This document shows, in pieces, positions 12,267 to 24,083 of a stretch of DNA of 64,000 bases; the first letter of the stretch is position 1, and every line of letters starts with the position of its first letter. The notes under the pieces were generated by a model that made no database searches, had not been told where the DNA came from, and worked only from the letters and a program-made list of their open reading frames with translations. The stretch comes from Pseudisothecium myosuroides (Eukaryota > Streptophyta > Bryopsida > Hypnales > Lembophyllaceae): positions 20,398,224-20,462,223 of the forward strand of contig OX637287.1 in assembly GCA_951799445.1 (NCBI GenBank). Reading direction: 5' to 3'. A program made the translations under genes and the position numbers.

Positions 12267-12373
12267 CTTGTCCCTGTACCCAATTCCGTCATCATGATGT
12301 ACCGATGGTGCACATTTTTTTAGTAAGAATGTACTTTGTTGGTACATCATGGCGGAATAGGGAACAGGGACAG
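12267..12373. repeat. 107-bp inverted repeat (hairpin or MITE)
   Basis: The left arm begins CTTGTCCCTGTACCCAATTC (12267) and the right arm is its inverse, ending GGGAACAGGGACAGG (12373). The arms are about 36 bp with a few mismatches and the loop is about 35 bp. The rest of 11701-13190 is AT-rich and shows no gene. Confidence 0.6.
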
Positions 12374-13195
12374 GGGGTCACTTTAGAGGTAGAGAAGTGA
12401 ACACCAAGGTAGTACCTATAGAATTATGATCTCTGTAGAATTAGGTATGAATGTTCAAAGTGAAGAATTTTTTGACCACATTTTTGGCAATTTTCTCATT
12501 ATACTTTTAAGACTTTTTTCGACATTATTTTCAATATTTTATTTAACACTTCATTCTACACTTTTTACGGTATTTTCAACATCCTTTCAACACTTTCTTT
12601 TTACACTAAACAATCAAAAATATTGTCAAAAACATTTTAGTGTTGAAAAATAGAATGTCATCAACCATTGTTTTGCTACTAAAATGCAAAAGACAATGTC
12701 AAAATGTTGCCAATTGCCATTCTTTGAGATTATTTTTGACACTAAAATGTCAAACACAATATTGAAATGTTGAGATTTTCATGACATCTCTGTTACTCAG
12801 CACCTTCATGTCAAATTTATAACAATTATGTTATTCAATAGCTTAATTTTAAAAACTATGATACTCCCATTATTCAACACCCTAACTTCCAAACGCCCAG
12901 GTGACCAAAAGTTTCCCTACATAGTTTAGAAGTCCAATTTGAGGCACCAAGTCTAAAATTATGATCTCCCATGTTCCACAGTGAATTCTTTCCAAATTCT
13001 GCAAGCCATTTTCTAAGTAGGTGTGGCATTGTTTTCAATGGTCACTTTTTGTGAATCAACCAAATGACTGAGATATGATGCTTCAAAGATCGGTGTTTGC
13101 CTAGACCCTCATTTTGGCCAAAAAGGTTGGAGCATTTCAAAGTTAATGTTGAAAACCACGACTTTTTCATTATTTGACGCATCCAGTCCCGTTAA

Positions 13196-13860
13196 TCCCA
13201 AAAGTTTTTACAATGTTTCACCAAAGAACACTAAAAACGGATTGTTTTGATGGCAAAGGCCCCCCCTCCAAAAAAAATGATGAATGAAATCTTGTTGCAT
13301 CTTATTGTAAGATCTAGTGGTAGACTACTTCATTACACAATAGTAAAAAAAAATGAAAGGTTTGATCTTGTAGATTGTGATATTATAGTGTTTGAAGTTG
13401 GGAAAAATGTTTTTAGGAGGCATCTAAATTCCATACAACTTTGATTCAAGGAGGCTTTTGCATGAGTTCATTTCACAAAAAAAAAATTGTTTTTTTTGTG
13501 ATAAAATTGGCAACATATTCAAAAAAAATTATAACATTTCAAATCGGGGAACATGTACCAAAATTTTCCAATAGGGAACTAGTTTCAAAAAAAGTCTCAT
13601 ACAAAGCCATTTTTTCAACAATTTTTAACTTCCACATATAATAATCTCTTCAAAATACTAACCATAGAATTCTAGGTTTTAGCTAACCCTAAAAAAAATT
13701 GTCCAAAATTTGTAACTTAGGCAAGCTTGATCAATGTATGGCTTGAAACATTGAAGTTGAATTCAAGGGTAGTAAGGCATATTGGGTATATTAGGCGTGA
13801 AGAAGCTGGGTCAAGATTTTCTATGCCTCACTCATCATGGATCACTAACGTTGGATAAAT
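13196..13860 (+). mobile_element. Relic of the TTAA family, copy K (left end only)
   Basis: It starts TCCCAAAAGTTTTTACAATG directly after TTAA (13192-13195). The following 660 bp matches, in reverse complement, the sequence at 20962-21657. The shared stretch includes GTGGTAGACTACTTCATTA and GAAGCTGGGTCAAG. No right terminus is visible, so it is a diverged copy with one recognisable end. Confidence 0.55.
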
Positions 13861-13923
13861 TTATCACATGTCATGTCTTTTGAACACCTACATTTCCCTT
13901 GTGCATAAAGATGTTCCATTAAT

Positions 13924-14713
13924 CCATGAAATATAATTAAAAAAAATTCAACATTAAATTCAAAAAAATCAAAATATTTGACAACTATCTCACATAGCTT
14001 TATAAACCACTTATTTTATACATATAGATATGAAAAGACAAGCTTTTTATACAAGAAAGGTAGTAGGAGGTAAAACAATCCATGTGGGATATATAAATTA
14101 GGATTAGTAGGAGCTCAACTGCTTACAGTGAAGTCAAAAGCAAGAATTGTATCCAAAGTAGAATTCAAACTTCATTTAAGCGTAGTAGAATAAAAAAATT
14201 CAAAAAACTTTAAACTAAATTAATGTATAAAATCAAGTTAATTTTTATTTCCAAAAATTTGTTTGAGATTTTAAGTCTCTAATAAAACGTTATGGACAAA
14301 TTTAAAAGAAGGTTTGGAAGGAATATTTTCTTTAACATTTTCAAACATCATCTCTGAATTTTATCCATGACTTTTTTTGGAGACTCAAAATCTCAAATTT
14401 ATTCCTGGAGATGAAAACTAGCTTGATTTTAACTTTTTTAAATTATTCTACTATGCTTGAACGAGGTTTGAAATTCTACTATAAACACAATTCCTACAAT
14501 TGACTTCACTATAACCAATTGAGCTCCTACTAATCCTAATTTACATATCCCACATAGGTTGTTATAGCTCCTATTACCTTTTTTGTATAAAGAGCTTGTC
14601 TTCACATCCCTCTTCACACAAAATAAATGACTTTTGAAGGTATGTGAGATAGTTGCCAAATATTTTGATTTCTTTAGATTTAATGCTAAATTTTTCAAAA
14701 TCATATTTCATGG
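13924..14713. mobile_element. Long foldback element, 790 bp, arms of about 380 bp
   Basis: The left arm starts CCATGAAATATAATT and the right arm ends AATCATATTTCATGG. The whole interior reads as an imperfect inverted repeat around a centre near 14318 (for example AGGATTAGTAGGAGCTCAA on the left against TTGAGCTCCTACTAATCCT on the right). No coding frame is seen. The same family recurs at 23613-24083, and a half copy lies at 19530-19600. A transcript would fold into long double-stranded RNA. Confidence 0.75.
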
Positions 14714-15747
14714 AGCAATCGTCTCCCTCCCCCCCCCCTCCCTTCTTTGTACTTTGTCTAGAATTTATGGTTCTGAAAAAAATGTCAGAAGCAACTTCTT
14801 TTCAACCTATGCCAAAAATTGGCCCCAGGCCCTACCTCCGCTCTTCCAAGCATTCTGATGAAAGTTTTGCTGCAATGTAGATAACCCTACTTGTGCTATC
14901 CCTTGTCTATCAAAAACGACATTTCCCCCTTAATTTCTTGTGGGCAAATCCAATTATAAAAACCTTCCGTGAAGCGGCAAGGTACTTCTCGTCCACACAT
15001 CCAAGAAATTTAGTTCTATAAATATGATGAATATTTTCGTTCTCAGTGAACTGGCCCAAATTGCTATATGTTGCCAAAACAACCGCTGTTTGATCCCGTT
15101 GCGGTTAATGTGCAACCCTATTTCGGTCCAGAAGTGTCAACTCCCTTTCCATGCATTGATCAGCCTCGAACTTCCTCCCAAATGGATCGGGTCATCCTGG
15201 CCTTCGAAAGCCACATGCAAGCCTGCTCGCTTTCTCCTCAGAATCGCACATGCAGCTAATTCAGTTCATTCAAGCAGGGAAGTGGACCAGCGGAAAAACT
15301 GAAGAGGAAATGTGCAAATTGCACATGTCCGGAGGCATGACGAGGGCCTGCCAAATTGCTCCAGCATTGCATTTCCTCCAGAAATGGGGAGGCAGCTAGC
15401 TGGTGACAAGACGGGTCTCACTGGCATGGCATGCAAAGGGAAATCGAGGAAACAAGTGTCACCGCACTGCACTGGGTTGGCGGGATGAGTGAGCAGGCGC
15501 AGCAGGGCGGGGCCCCGGATTCCTGCATGTCAACTTTGTTGTAATATCTGCATGTTCTGTACAGTACAGTAGCAAACAGAATGGACAGGTTTTCCTCTGA
15601 GTTGAGTTCAGTTCGTTTGTGGGTAGTGAAGTGAACTTCACGAAGACGGACTTTTCTCATCGACAGAGTTACTTACTGTAATATATGCTGCATGCCCCTT
15701 CCGTCCGTCAAGGAAATTTGGGTAAACTCAAGGAGAAGCAGCATAAG
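14714..15747. other. Intergenic, with a genic-composition island at about 14990-15660
   Basis: 14990-15660 is more GC-rich than the repeats around it. It opens with TATAAATATG (about 15016), a plausible TATA element, and a 63-codon ATG frame at 15068-15259. I cannot match this peptide to anything, and the opposite strand is equally open, so I do not call a gene. A short or non-coding transcript is possible. Confidence 0.3.
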
Positions 15748-15751
15748 TTAA

Positions 15752-16685
15752 CCCCTAAAGGACCGAGGCGTTTTTTCTGCCAAAAAACACTGAAAACTGC
15801 CATTTCTATAGCAAAGAGTAAAAAAATTTGAAAAATGTTTTTTTTTTCACATCCAACCGTAGGATCTTACACCTAACTAGTATAAGAATGTGTGGAATTT
15901 TTTTTAGAATTTTTGACCGCACAGATTGCAAGATATTTGCATTTAAAGTGAAAAAAACAAGTTTTTCAGCACATTGCGGGACTAGATTTTTTGACTTTAA
16001 ACATTTTTAACTTAAAATTTTTGCACTCCAGAGTTTTGAGCTTTTATTTTATATAGTGGAGAATTGAGTTGAGAGTCTAGAAAAAAAATAATATTAAAAA
16101 AAAACTTAATTATCATTCTTAAAAAAATTGTGAAGTAGATGTAGGTACAAGATAGAAGGAAAATCTAAAACATTCATATATTTTAGATGGAATTAAAATG
16201 CACTAATCCCAATGGTGAGATTGTTCTAACAAGTAAATCAGACCATCCCAAAAAAAAATTTGAAAAATTTGAAAAATTGCATTCAGAAATGAATCCCAAA
16301 GTTATTTTTTTCAAGAAGATGCTTTTAACTGCCCGAAAAACAAGAATGTCCATAACTTTCTCATAACATATCCAAATGAAATGAATCAAAGCTTTCCGGA
16401 AAGCCAAAAATATAATCTATGAGAAAAAAAATATTAAAAAAAAAATTTCAAATTTTTGTCCCTTTTTTTTTTGCTGCCCGAGCTGCCCCCCGAAGCCTGT
16501 TTTGAGCTTATATGGTCATAACTTTTTGTCCCGGGCACCGATTGTGAAAAAAATTATATTCCCTTGAAGCTAATCAGTTTTTCTACCTCCAAAAAAAGTT
16601 TCAAAAAATCAGGAGAAAATTTCAGCCCGTAGGTACCTGCCCGAAAACGCATTTGTCCCCCGTAGGGACAATGGTCCTTTAGGGG
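15752..16685 (-). mobile_element. TTAA-flanked non-autonomous element, copy B (934 bp)
   Basis: It begins CCCCTAAAGGACCGAGGCG and ends TGGTCCTTTAGGGG, with TTAA at 15748-15751 and 16686-16689. Over its whole length it is the reverse complement of copy A, with modest divergence. The subterminal palindrome TTGTCCC...GGGACAA lies at 16653-16671, near the right end. There is no coding capacity. Confidence 0.8.
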
Positions 16686-16910
16686 TTAACGCTCGCTCGG
16701 AAGCAGCACAATGGAATCCAAATGACGGAGCTTTCACCCGGAATCTGGATTTCACCAAATGAGGAGCCAGCCTCTGCGGCCAACTTGGATGTCATCAGAC
16801 AACTTGGATGTCAGAAAGACTGAGTACTGGACTGAGAACTGAACCTGGGGACTGACTTGGGAAGACTCAAACTGAGGACCTCGAAAGTAACGAACCCTGA
16901 AACTTCTTAG

Positions 16911-17050
16911 AGCCGGCTTACATGTGGAGTCAGGAGCTGGTGAAGCTCACGGATGATCGTCCGTGGAATGGAAGTCTGTTTTTCCTGGAGTCCCAATCCC
17001 ACCGACCATTGGTTAGCTTCACTGATCCGGACTCCACATGTAAGCCGGAT
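16911..17050. mobile_element. 140-bp palindromic element
   Basis: The left end CCGGCTTACATGTGGAGTC (16913-16931) is matched perfectly by GACTCCACATGTAAGCCGG (17030-17048). Similarity of the arms continues inward for about 65 bp (GTGAAGCTCAC against GTTAGCTTCAC). This is probably a small foldback MITE. The region 16690-16910 before it holds nothing recognisable. Confidence 0.65.
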
Positions 17051-17083
17051 CTCAGAGATCCTTTTGTGTCTCTTGGATGTTTT

Positions 17084-17475
17084 TTTCTTTTTTTCTTTTT
17101 AACAAATGGATAATTTTCATTGATAAAAGGAAACAATACATAGAACCAGAGGACTATAAGTCTTCGGCAGAATTTTTTAGCTTTTCAACAACTCATTTTA
17201 CAACTAAACCTTGATAAGCAACTAACAACCTAACCAACCCAACAGAGCAAGAGCCAAGTCAAGACATAGAGATCGGACTAAAACTGTAAGGAGAATGAGA
17301 GGCCGCAGGCCTCTCAAAAGCCAAAGTCCATACTATCCAAATGCGAATAGGTCGATCAAGGCTGACGAAGCTAGAGCTTCATTAAGTGAAGGCACCCATC
17401 TTGGGGAGAGTCAAGTCCCATCGCATTTGCTTACGAGATCGCTATCCAAAGAAATTGGTTTGCAACCAAACCTCT
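17084..17475 (-). mobile_element. Retroposon insertion: LINE-type 3' tail with 15-bp target-site duplication
   Basis: TCTCTTGGATGTTTT occurs at 17069-17083 and again at 17476-17490 and brackets the insert exactly. Next to the left duplication, on the minus strand, the insert ends in an A-rich tail after ATCCATTTGTTAAAAAG. This ending resembles the 3' end of plant L1-type LINEs. The rest has no long frame, so a 5'-truncated LINE copy or a LINE-dependent SINE is inferred. Confidence 0.75.
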
Positions 17476-17490
17476 TCTCTTGGATGTTTT

Positions 17491-18835
17491 CAAGGAGGCC
17501 TCAAGGATGGTGAAAAACATTTTTTCATCCAAGTGTTTTAGGGGAATTATTTGTTCAGTGGGAGCTTGCTTTGCCAATTAGTAAATTTTAAATTATGAGA
17601 TGAAAATCAATAATTTAAGTTTGAAAGTGGCATTTCTTATACTAGGGGATTCCATATGGTATAAGTACAAACAAAAGAAGGTGTGCATAGCACCGTTTCA
17701 TTTCATATTTTGTTTGGAGTAGAGGGCAAAGCAAGCTACTTTACCCTTCCTAAGGTCGAAGTTTGAGGTACAAGCTTTATGATGGGAAACTGTCAAATGT
17801 GGTTCAGAGGGATTTGAATTTGAAGGAAACTAGCCCTTAAGAAAATAATATTGGAGGATAATAGAGAATATTCTAAAGTTCTTCTTGGCTAGTTTGTACA
17901 AAGGCCATTTTAAAAAGGCATAACTAAAAACAGTATCAAAAGTGGCTTATTGAAATAGGGCACCAAATTCCCCCCAACCCTAGTTTTGGTGCTTCGAGGA
18001 GTTACCACTTGTGTTTTTCTCTAACATCCTTAACCCTATAAAGACAGGCTCTTCTGTGCAGAAATCATCTTTTCTGATAGAGTGTGAATCATCTACTTTA
18101 AAAAAACACAAAAGTACTCATTAAAGGCCAAACTTTTGTGCGAGGCCTCCCCTTTTTGCACAAAATTCCAAGGATGAACAATTGCACTTTTGTCTTACAT
18201 AAAAGTAGTCTGTGTCATCCACAGGACATTAAGTGTCTGCGGCAGCGTTACAGTATTAAACTCCAGCTCCTGGTCCCCACATCAGGTACTTTACGATAAA
18301 CTCTAATATCCGGAATTTTCTGAAGTTGAGAGAATGCAAGTGAGACCATCGAAGAAGATCCACTCCGATCCGAGGCCTAGACGACAGGAAGTGATCTAGC
18401 CTTGGCCTGCATGATATGGATTTTTTCCTTTCAATTTGGTACTGTAAGTTATTGCGCTAAGTTACTTGAGGGAGACTTTTTTTTAATAATAAAATTCATA
18501 CATCAACAGATCGTGAAGTTGATTCATAAGTTCAAATTTAGACACCATCGTTGGGATTGGAAGCAGCTCATTTTCACTGCCAAGTTGCTTATCTACTGTT
18601 GGACCCTAAAACAAGAAAGAGCGAAATAAGAGCTTTTCAGGAGTTTCTGTACACCTTTCTGATTATATAAGCATTGTTTTAATGAATTGGGCTTCAGTTA
18701 CAGCTACTCTGATATGATTCCCCACCTGATTCACACCTGCAAAACCTCGGGGCACATATTAGCTGGCTTCAGTTCAGGAATGCCTGGACTGCAAATGACT
18801 GACAGTGAGCGGAATGTAGGTTCAAACTTCAAACT
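17491..18835. other. Intergenic, with one TTAA-family end
   Basis: At 18031-18047 the sequence TTAACCCTATAAAGACAGG looks like the left end of another TTAA element. The next 160 bp match, in inverse, the segment 27540-27710. The other end is lost. No gene is visible; open frames near 18402-18629 have no recognisable homology. Confidence 0.4.
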
Positions 18836-19121
18836 AGGGCTTTTTTTTCATTTTTTATAAAGTGCCAAAGTGGCGATATAAAATGTTTTAGTGGTGCTCC
18901 AATTTTCAACATTCTTCCACAAATTGGATAGAAAATATCACATTAGTGCTTATCACATTTCTATAATTCTATTTTCATCCATAATTTGGTGATTTCATCC
19001 AAAAGTTGTTTTTTTAATTTAAAGTTTTTTGGCAAAAAACTTCATGGTTTGTTGCCGTTTTTTAGCCCAATTATGTTTTTTTCTAGTGTAATCTAACACT
19101 AGAAAGTAAAAAAAAATCCTG
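18836..19121. mobile_element. hAT-type MITE, diverged copy
   Basis: It starts TAGGGCTTTTTTTTCATTTT and ends AAAAAAAAATCCTG. It is the reverse-complement homologue of the better preserved element at 43263-43528, sharing for example ATATAAAATGTTTTAGTGGTGCTCC. The flanking octamers CTTCAAAC and GTTACAAC agree at five of eight positions, consistent with an old 8-bp duplication. A run of 14 C follows at 19128. Confidence 0.6.
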
Positions 19122-19677
19122 GTTACAACCCCCCCCCCCCCGCTTGAAAAAATAGTTTGATTGATTGTAGTTGGTGGCTTTGTATTCTGTGAAACCCTGT
19201 TTCATATTTGTGTCAAAAAATTAATTAATTTAAAAAATAAAAATAAACCTTGAAAATATAATGATAAAGAAGCCAAGTGATGTGCCGGGTAACCAATTAG
19301 CTTAGTGCTTTTTTTTGTAGGCCATCTAATAGGCTTGCAAAACCACTGTTTCCAAAAATAAGGTGCCTACTCGCCTTGCAAAGTAGACAATCTCTTAATA
19401 AATCATCAAGTTTGCAAGGTAGGTGGGCATACTCTAACTTGATTAATATCTTTACTTCCCTTTCCATAGGTATTTGAAGAGACTATATATAGTGTGAGTG
19501 GGGCAATAAATATACTAGGTGGGTAAAACTATAGATTACTAATTTACATATCACACATGGGTTGTTTTACCTCTTACCACCTCACTTGTATAAAGATGTT
19601 CTCTTCTCATTTTGAAACATACAGTGTATATGGCTTTACAAGCTATGGGAGAACATGGCCCTATATTTTGATACAAG
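19122..19677. other. Intergenic, with a half copy of a foldback family
   Basis: Positions 19530-19600 (TTACTAATTTACATATCACACATGGGTTG) match one arm of the foldback at 13924-14713. The rest is AT-rich without a feature. Confidence 0.4.
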
Positions 19678-19921
19678 GGTTGCTATTATGTGAGCATAGG
19701 ATTATAAGCCTATAAGTTTAGAATACTACGCACTTATGTTATAGGTGTATATACTATAGAAACCATATATGATTATAGGGTATATATGCTACAAATACCC
19801 ATATTATAGGTGTTTATGATACATACACCTTCTATAGAGTGTGGTATCTATATTATAGGTACCTATATTGTAGGCTCTATGCTCACAAGCTCGCATTCTT
19901 GGGCTCACATATTAGCACTGT
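19678..19921. mobile_element. TIR element with GTGAGC subterminal repeats (copy 1)
   Basis: It begins GGGTTGCTATTATGTGAGC and ends GCTCACATATTAGCACTG. The interior is rich in TATAGGTGTATATA motifs. A second copy lies at 45655-45897 in reverse orientation and shares AATGCGAGCTTGTGAGC. About 245 bp, non-coding, superfamily not assigned. Confidence 0.65.
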
Positions 19922-20025
19922 TGATTTTGATACCATTGAAATTTAATGTTGAATATTCTAAATTTATTGTTCTTGGAGCATGGAACATCACTCTTCAAAA
20001 TTGTAGGAAAAGGGAACATTTTTAA

Positions 20026-20957
20026 CCCCTAAATGCCCAAGGCGTTTTCTGGCTCTGAAACAACTAAAAATTGTCATTTTCGTTGCAATCACTCCCTAAA
20101 TCGAAAAAAAAAATCTAATCTAATCATAGGATCTTGTAATTCACTTGTCTCAGATCATGTGGTAAAAATTTCATGAAATTTGACCATATGGATTGGAGGA
20201 TATTAGCATTCAAAGTTGAAAAAAAAGTTTGAATGTTGATTTGCAATTTCAAATAACTTTTATCGCCATTTGTGGAAACCTTTTGCACTACGGACCATAA
20301 ATTTTTTTTTTATGTTGAACATTTGAGTTGAGAGTCTAGGATAAAAAATTCAGAAAAAAAACACTTGATTTTCATTCATTAAAAAATTGTGGTGTAGAAG
20401 TAGGTGCAAAATTGAAGAAAATACTAAATTGTTAATAGCTCTAAGATGGAATTGAAACACTATAATTCCAACAGTGAGATTGTTCTTGCAAACAAACTAA
20501 ACCTTGTCCAAATTTTTTTTGAATTTTTTTGAAAATTGCATTCAAAAATGAATTCTATAAGTTGTTTTTTGAAGAAGATGCTTAGATTGCCCAAAAAGCA
20601 AGATTGTTCATAACTTTCTTATTATTAGTCCAAATCGAATGAATCAAAGCTTCAATAGAATGAATCAAAGCTTAAACAGAACAAATCAAAGCTTCATATT
20701 TAGATAAAAATATAATCTTTCAATTTTATTTTTTAAAATTAAATTTTTTTTTTTGCACAGCGAATAGTTTTTTTTACTTAGGGTGGCATAACCTTTGCTC
20801 CCAAGCACCGATTGGGAAAACAAATTATATTTTTAGAAAGCTAATGTGATCTCCTATCTTCATTAAAAAGTTTCAAAAAATCAAGTCAAAATTTGAAGCC
20901 ACACGAGCCTGCCCGAAATCCCAAGTGTCCCCCGAGGGGACTTTGGGCATTTAGGGG
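20026..20957 (-). mobile_element. TTAA-flanked non-autonomous element, copy C (932 bp)
   Basis: It begins CCCCTAAATGCCCAAGGCG and ends GGGCATTTAGGGG, with TTAA at 20022-20025 and 20958-20961. Length and interior order agree with copies A, B and D. The subterminal palindrome GTGTCCCC/GGGGAC is at 20925-20941. A triplicated GAATCAAAGCTT unit near 20640-20690 is private to this copy. Confidence 0.8.
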
Positions 20958-20961
20958 TTAA

Positions 20962-21657
20962 AATCAAGGAGAACTTGATCCAGTGTCATTAATTTGCGAT
21001 GAGACAGACAACGCTAACCTTGACCCAGCCTCTTCTAGTGCCAGGCCTAAAATGCCCCAATTGCCCTTCACTTTACCTTAAACACAAATTAATCAAGCTT
21101 ACCAAAGTTTGATATTTAGGCGATTTTTTTTGTTTTTCCCCTCTTCTAGAACTTACTAAACTTAGAACTCCATTGTTCACATTTTGAAGAAATATTGTAT
21201 GTGCAGGCCTTAAATTGTTGAAAAAGGGCTCTGTACAAGACTTTTCTTGAAGCTAGTTTACTATTGAAATTTTTTGGTACATTTTTCCCAATTTGAAATG
21301 TTATTAAATTTTTGAATATGTAGGCAACTTTGTCACAAAAAGAAAGCAAAAGAAGTTCAAGCAAAAAAGTGAAATTAACTTGTGCAAAAGCCTCCCAAAA
21401 TTAGAGCTGCCCGAAATTTGAATGCCCCCCAAAAAACATTTTTTTCCACTTCAAACACTATAATCTTACAATTTGTGCAGTCTAAACTTCCTATATTTTA
21501 CTACAACATAATGAAGTAGTCTACCACTAGATTCTATAGTTAGATGCAACAAGATTTCATTTGTCATTTGTCATTTTTGGAGGGTCTTTGCCCATCGAAA
21601 CGACCCATTTTGATTTTTGATTTTTTTTTGTGAAACATAGTCAAACAACTTTAGGGG
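20962..21657 (-). mobile_element. TTAA-family relic, copy J (right end preserved)
   Basis: It ends ACAACTTTAGGGG followed by TTAA (21658-21661). Its body is the reverse-complement homologue of 13196-13860. The opposite end directly abuts copy C, whose right TTAA is at 20958-20961, so either C inserted into J's end or J's own left terminus was lost. GTAGTCTACCACTAGATTC and GACCCAGCCTCTTC mark the shared body. Confidence 0.55.
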
Positions 21658-21661
21658 TTAA

Positions 21662-22322
21662 AAGATGTAATTTTCAACTTTAATCCAAAACATTTTATCC
21701 AATAGGAAGATCATTTTGGGATGGATGGAATACTAGTTTGCTTGTAATTGAATTTAGGAGGAATTTTTAAAATTCATAAAAAAAAAAATATAGGTGATAA
21801 CATTGGTGAATCTAATTGTACTGATGGAGTCTACAACTCAAAATCTACAACTTTTATTTGTATATCAATTCCAAATATTCTACAAACAGTACTATTTTCA
21901 GGGGTTAAAAGTGTTGGCATTTTTAGCAGGCGCCGGCGCTCTCCCTTGTTTCCCAGAGCCAAAAACACATTCAGGCAAGCGGCTTGATTTTTAACTTCAC
22001 CAAATGAACACTGACGGTGAGAATTAATTAAGTCACCCCGATAGGACCACTACCGAAGTCGGGGGACTCGGGCAGATGCTCTACCAGTGCCGATAAGGTT
22101 TGACTTTGACTTAAAAAAAAATGAGCAGATTGCATGCCTGCCCAGTGTCAGGCAAGTGGGTGCTGACAAGGAACAGGAAAAAACTATTTTAAGGATATTG
22201 GGCATCATAACCCTAAAAGGGGTTCTTTATGGGGTCCGCATGGTGGATAAAACAGGATATATAGTGAAAATACTCAATAAATACTCAGTATATATTGAAA
22301 TACAGCTTTGCAAATATACATT
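21662..22322. other. Intergenic, with a solo Tc1/mariner-like end
   Basis: 21680-21737 (CCAATAGGAAGATCATTTTGG ... GGATGG) equals the right end of the complete element at 29320-29981, but no left partner is visible. A weak tRNA-like stretch lies at about 22039-22087 on the minus strand. The rest is featureless. Confidence 0.4.
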
Positions 22323-22875
22323 AGGGGTAGCTAGTCACACCCTCTCCAAGAGTAGAACTTCTATGGAGAATGAGAAGTTGTTGAGGAAAAGAAGAGCCAG
22401 TTATGAGCCTTTCTCCTCAAAGAAAGTGTGACATTTTTTTTTGTCGGTGTGGAGAATGAGAATGAAGCATTTGAGAATGAGAATTACTAGTGTAGAACAT
22501 GCAAAACTAGAAGTTGCAAAGCTCAAGCTCTAGATTTAGGGATGTAGTACACGAATGGACTACAAAACGCACAAAACACCCTAAATTGCAAGAAGAAGGC
22601 ATTGAACAGTGAACACGCAAACACACATGACACTGAGAACTCGAGATGCAAAAAAATGAAAATGCAGTAAGTTGGGTGAAAGGAAGAACGGAACAATGAA
22701 AACTTTGCTTGCTAAATCTTCTTCACACCCATTTTTTACTTTAAAAGGAAAAAGAATGGTCATTCTCAATCTTTAGAGAATGGACCCTCCGTAGGCCAAG
22801 TAGAACCAACGAGAGAGTGCCACCTCCTTATTCTCTAAAGATTGAGAATGGGATGAAGAAGGTGTAGCTACCCCT
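22323..22875. mobile_element. 553-bp TIR element, termini AGGGGTAGCTA
   Basis: It starts AGGGGTAGCTAGTCACACC and ends GGTGTAGCTACCCCT. Both sides continue with related ACTCTCC/GAGAATGAGAA sequence inward. There is no coding frame with homology and no clear target duplication. A SINE lies immediately to its right. Confidence 0.55.
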
Positions 22876-22889
22876 GTTGTACTATAGAG

Positions 22890-23008
22890 GCACATGCAGC
22901 CTTGGCTAAGTGGTTTTCGCTTTGGCACCCCCATGAAGAGGTCATGAATTCAAATCTAGCAAGAAGGCGAGATGTTTACCTCCAATTATGGTGGCGTCAA
23001 ATGACCTT
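22890..23008 (+). mobile_element. tRNA-derived SINE with pol III boxes
   Basis: TGGCTAAGTGG at 22903-22913 is a perfect A-box. AATTCAAATC at 22947-22956 fits a B-box, at a tRNA-like distance. The unit is bracketed by GTTGTACTATAGAG (22876-22889) and GTTGTCGTATAGAG (23009-23022), a 14-bp target duplication with two mismatches. The anticodon region does not form a proper tRNA, so I call a short SINE or tRNA retropseudogene rather than a tRNA gene. Confidence 0.6.
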
Positions 23009-23022
23009 GTTGTCGTATAGAG

Positions 23023-23612
23023 ATTCAAGAATTTTTTTTGGGTAAGGAACATGTTGGTTCTTTATAGGGTCTATGTCCTACCCAAAGCATCAAGAATGGA
23101 ATTCATCATCTTCATTTATGTTGGTCTTTCAAACTTGTATTACCCGTTTTCTTTTAATACACTAGTCATATTATGCAATCCCTAAATTCATACAAAAAGA
23201 GAATTTTTTGAGCACATATATAAGGTAACAATTTTGCTATTTGTTAAAATATCTTGATACTATATAATCCTAAAAGATGAATTTAAATCCAATTTTTTTT
23301 GAACTAGGAATCATAATAAAACCTTTTAAATTGGCAAATGTAACATTTAATAGGGAACTATTTATAAATATTGTAGGTGAACAATTAGTCTGACACAACA
23401 TGGTCGAATAATTGATAAAGGTGAAAAAATGTATTCCATCATCTATTTTCAAACTTACAATAATTTTTGTTATTGAAAAAATAATTTATCACAAATTCAA
23501 CTTTTGACCTTCTCTCACACATAACTTTACAAGCCACCTTATGTTCATTGTGGGGTAAAAAGATAATCTCTTTGCACAAGTAGCGGGTGGTGAGAGGTAC
23601 AACAACCCATGA
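23023..23612. other. AT-rich intergenic DNA
   Basis: I see no gene, RNA or complete element in this stretch. Confidence 0.4.
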
Positions 23613-24083
23613 AGGATAAATAAATTAGGAATTTGTTAGAGCTTAACCACTCATAGTCAAGTAAGGAGCAAAAATTGTATTCAAATCAATATTTTAGACC
23701 TCATTTAGGCATAGTAGAATATATTTTTTTTAGACTTCAAACTAAGTAAATGTAGAAATCAACATGACTTTCAATTCCAAATCCCTTTTTGTGATTTTGA
23801 GCTTCCAATCAAAATTTATGGACAAAATTCAAAAAAGAAGTTTGAAAATGTGAGGGAAAATGTCCCTTTGTACCCCCTCTCTAAATTATGTCCATAACTT
23901 TGGATTGAAGATTCAAAATCACAAATAGATTTCTAGAATTGAAAGTTGATTTGATACACTACATTTTTTAGTACAGGTTTAAAAAAATACTATATTTAAA
24001 TAAGGTCCAATATTCTGCTTTGAATACAATTACAACATTAATTTTTACTATAAGAGGTCAAGCTCTAGCCTTCAAATTATCCC
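23613..24083. mobile_element. Foldback element, second copy of the 13924-14713 family
   Basis: GGATAAATAAATTAGG with TTAGAGCTTAACCACTCATAG on the left is answered by inverse sequence ending near 24083 (GAGGTCAAGCTCTAGCCTTC). The centre is near 23848. Outer parts (23490-23612 and 24084-24160) are too diverged to place the true termini. The shared motif with the other copy is GAATTGTAT/ATTGTATTCAAA next to the AGCTCAA stretch. Confidence 0.6.

Noticed and set aside
15068..15259. 63-codon ATG frame behind a TATA-like site
   Set aside because: Codon use looks acceptable, but there is no family match and the overlapping frames are equally open.
22039..22087. tRNA-like stretch on the minus strand with GGTAGAGCATC
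   Set aside because: Only the D-arm-like word fits; no acceptor stem or T-arm could be paired. Kept as a curiosity.
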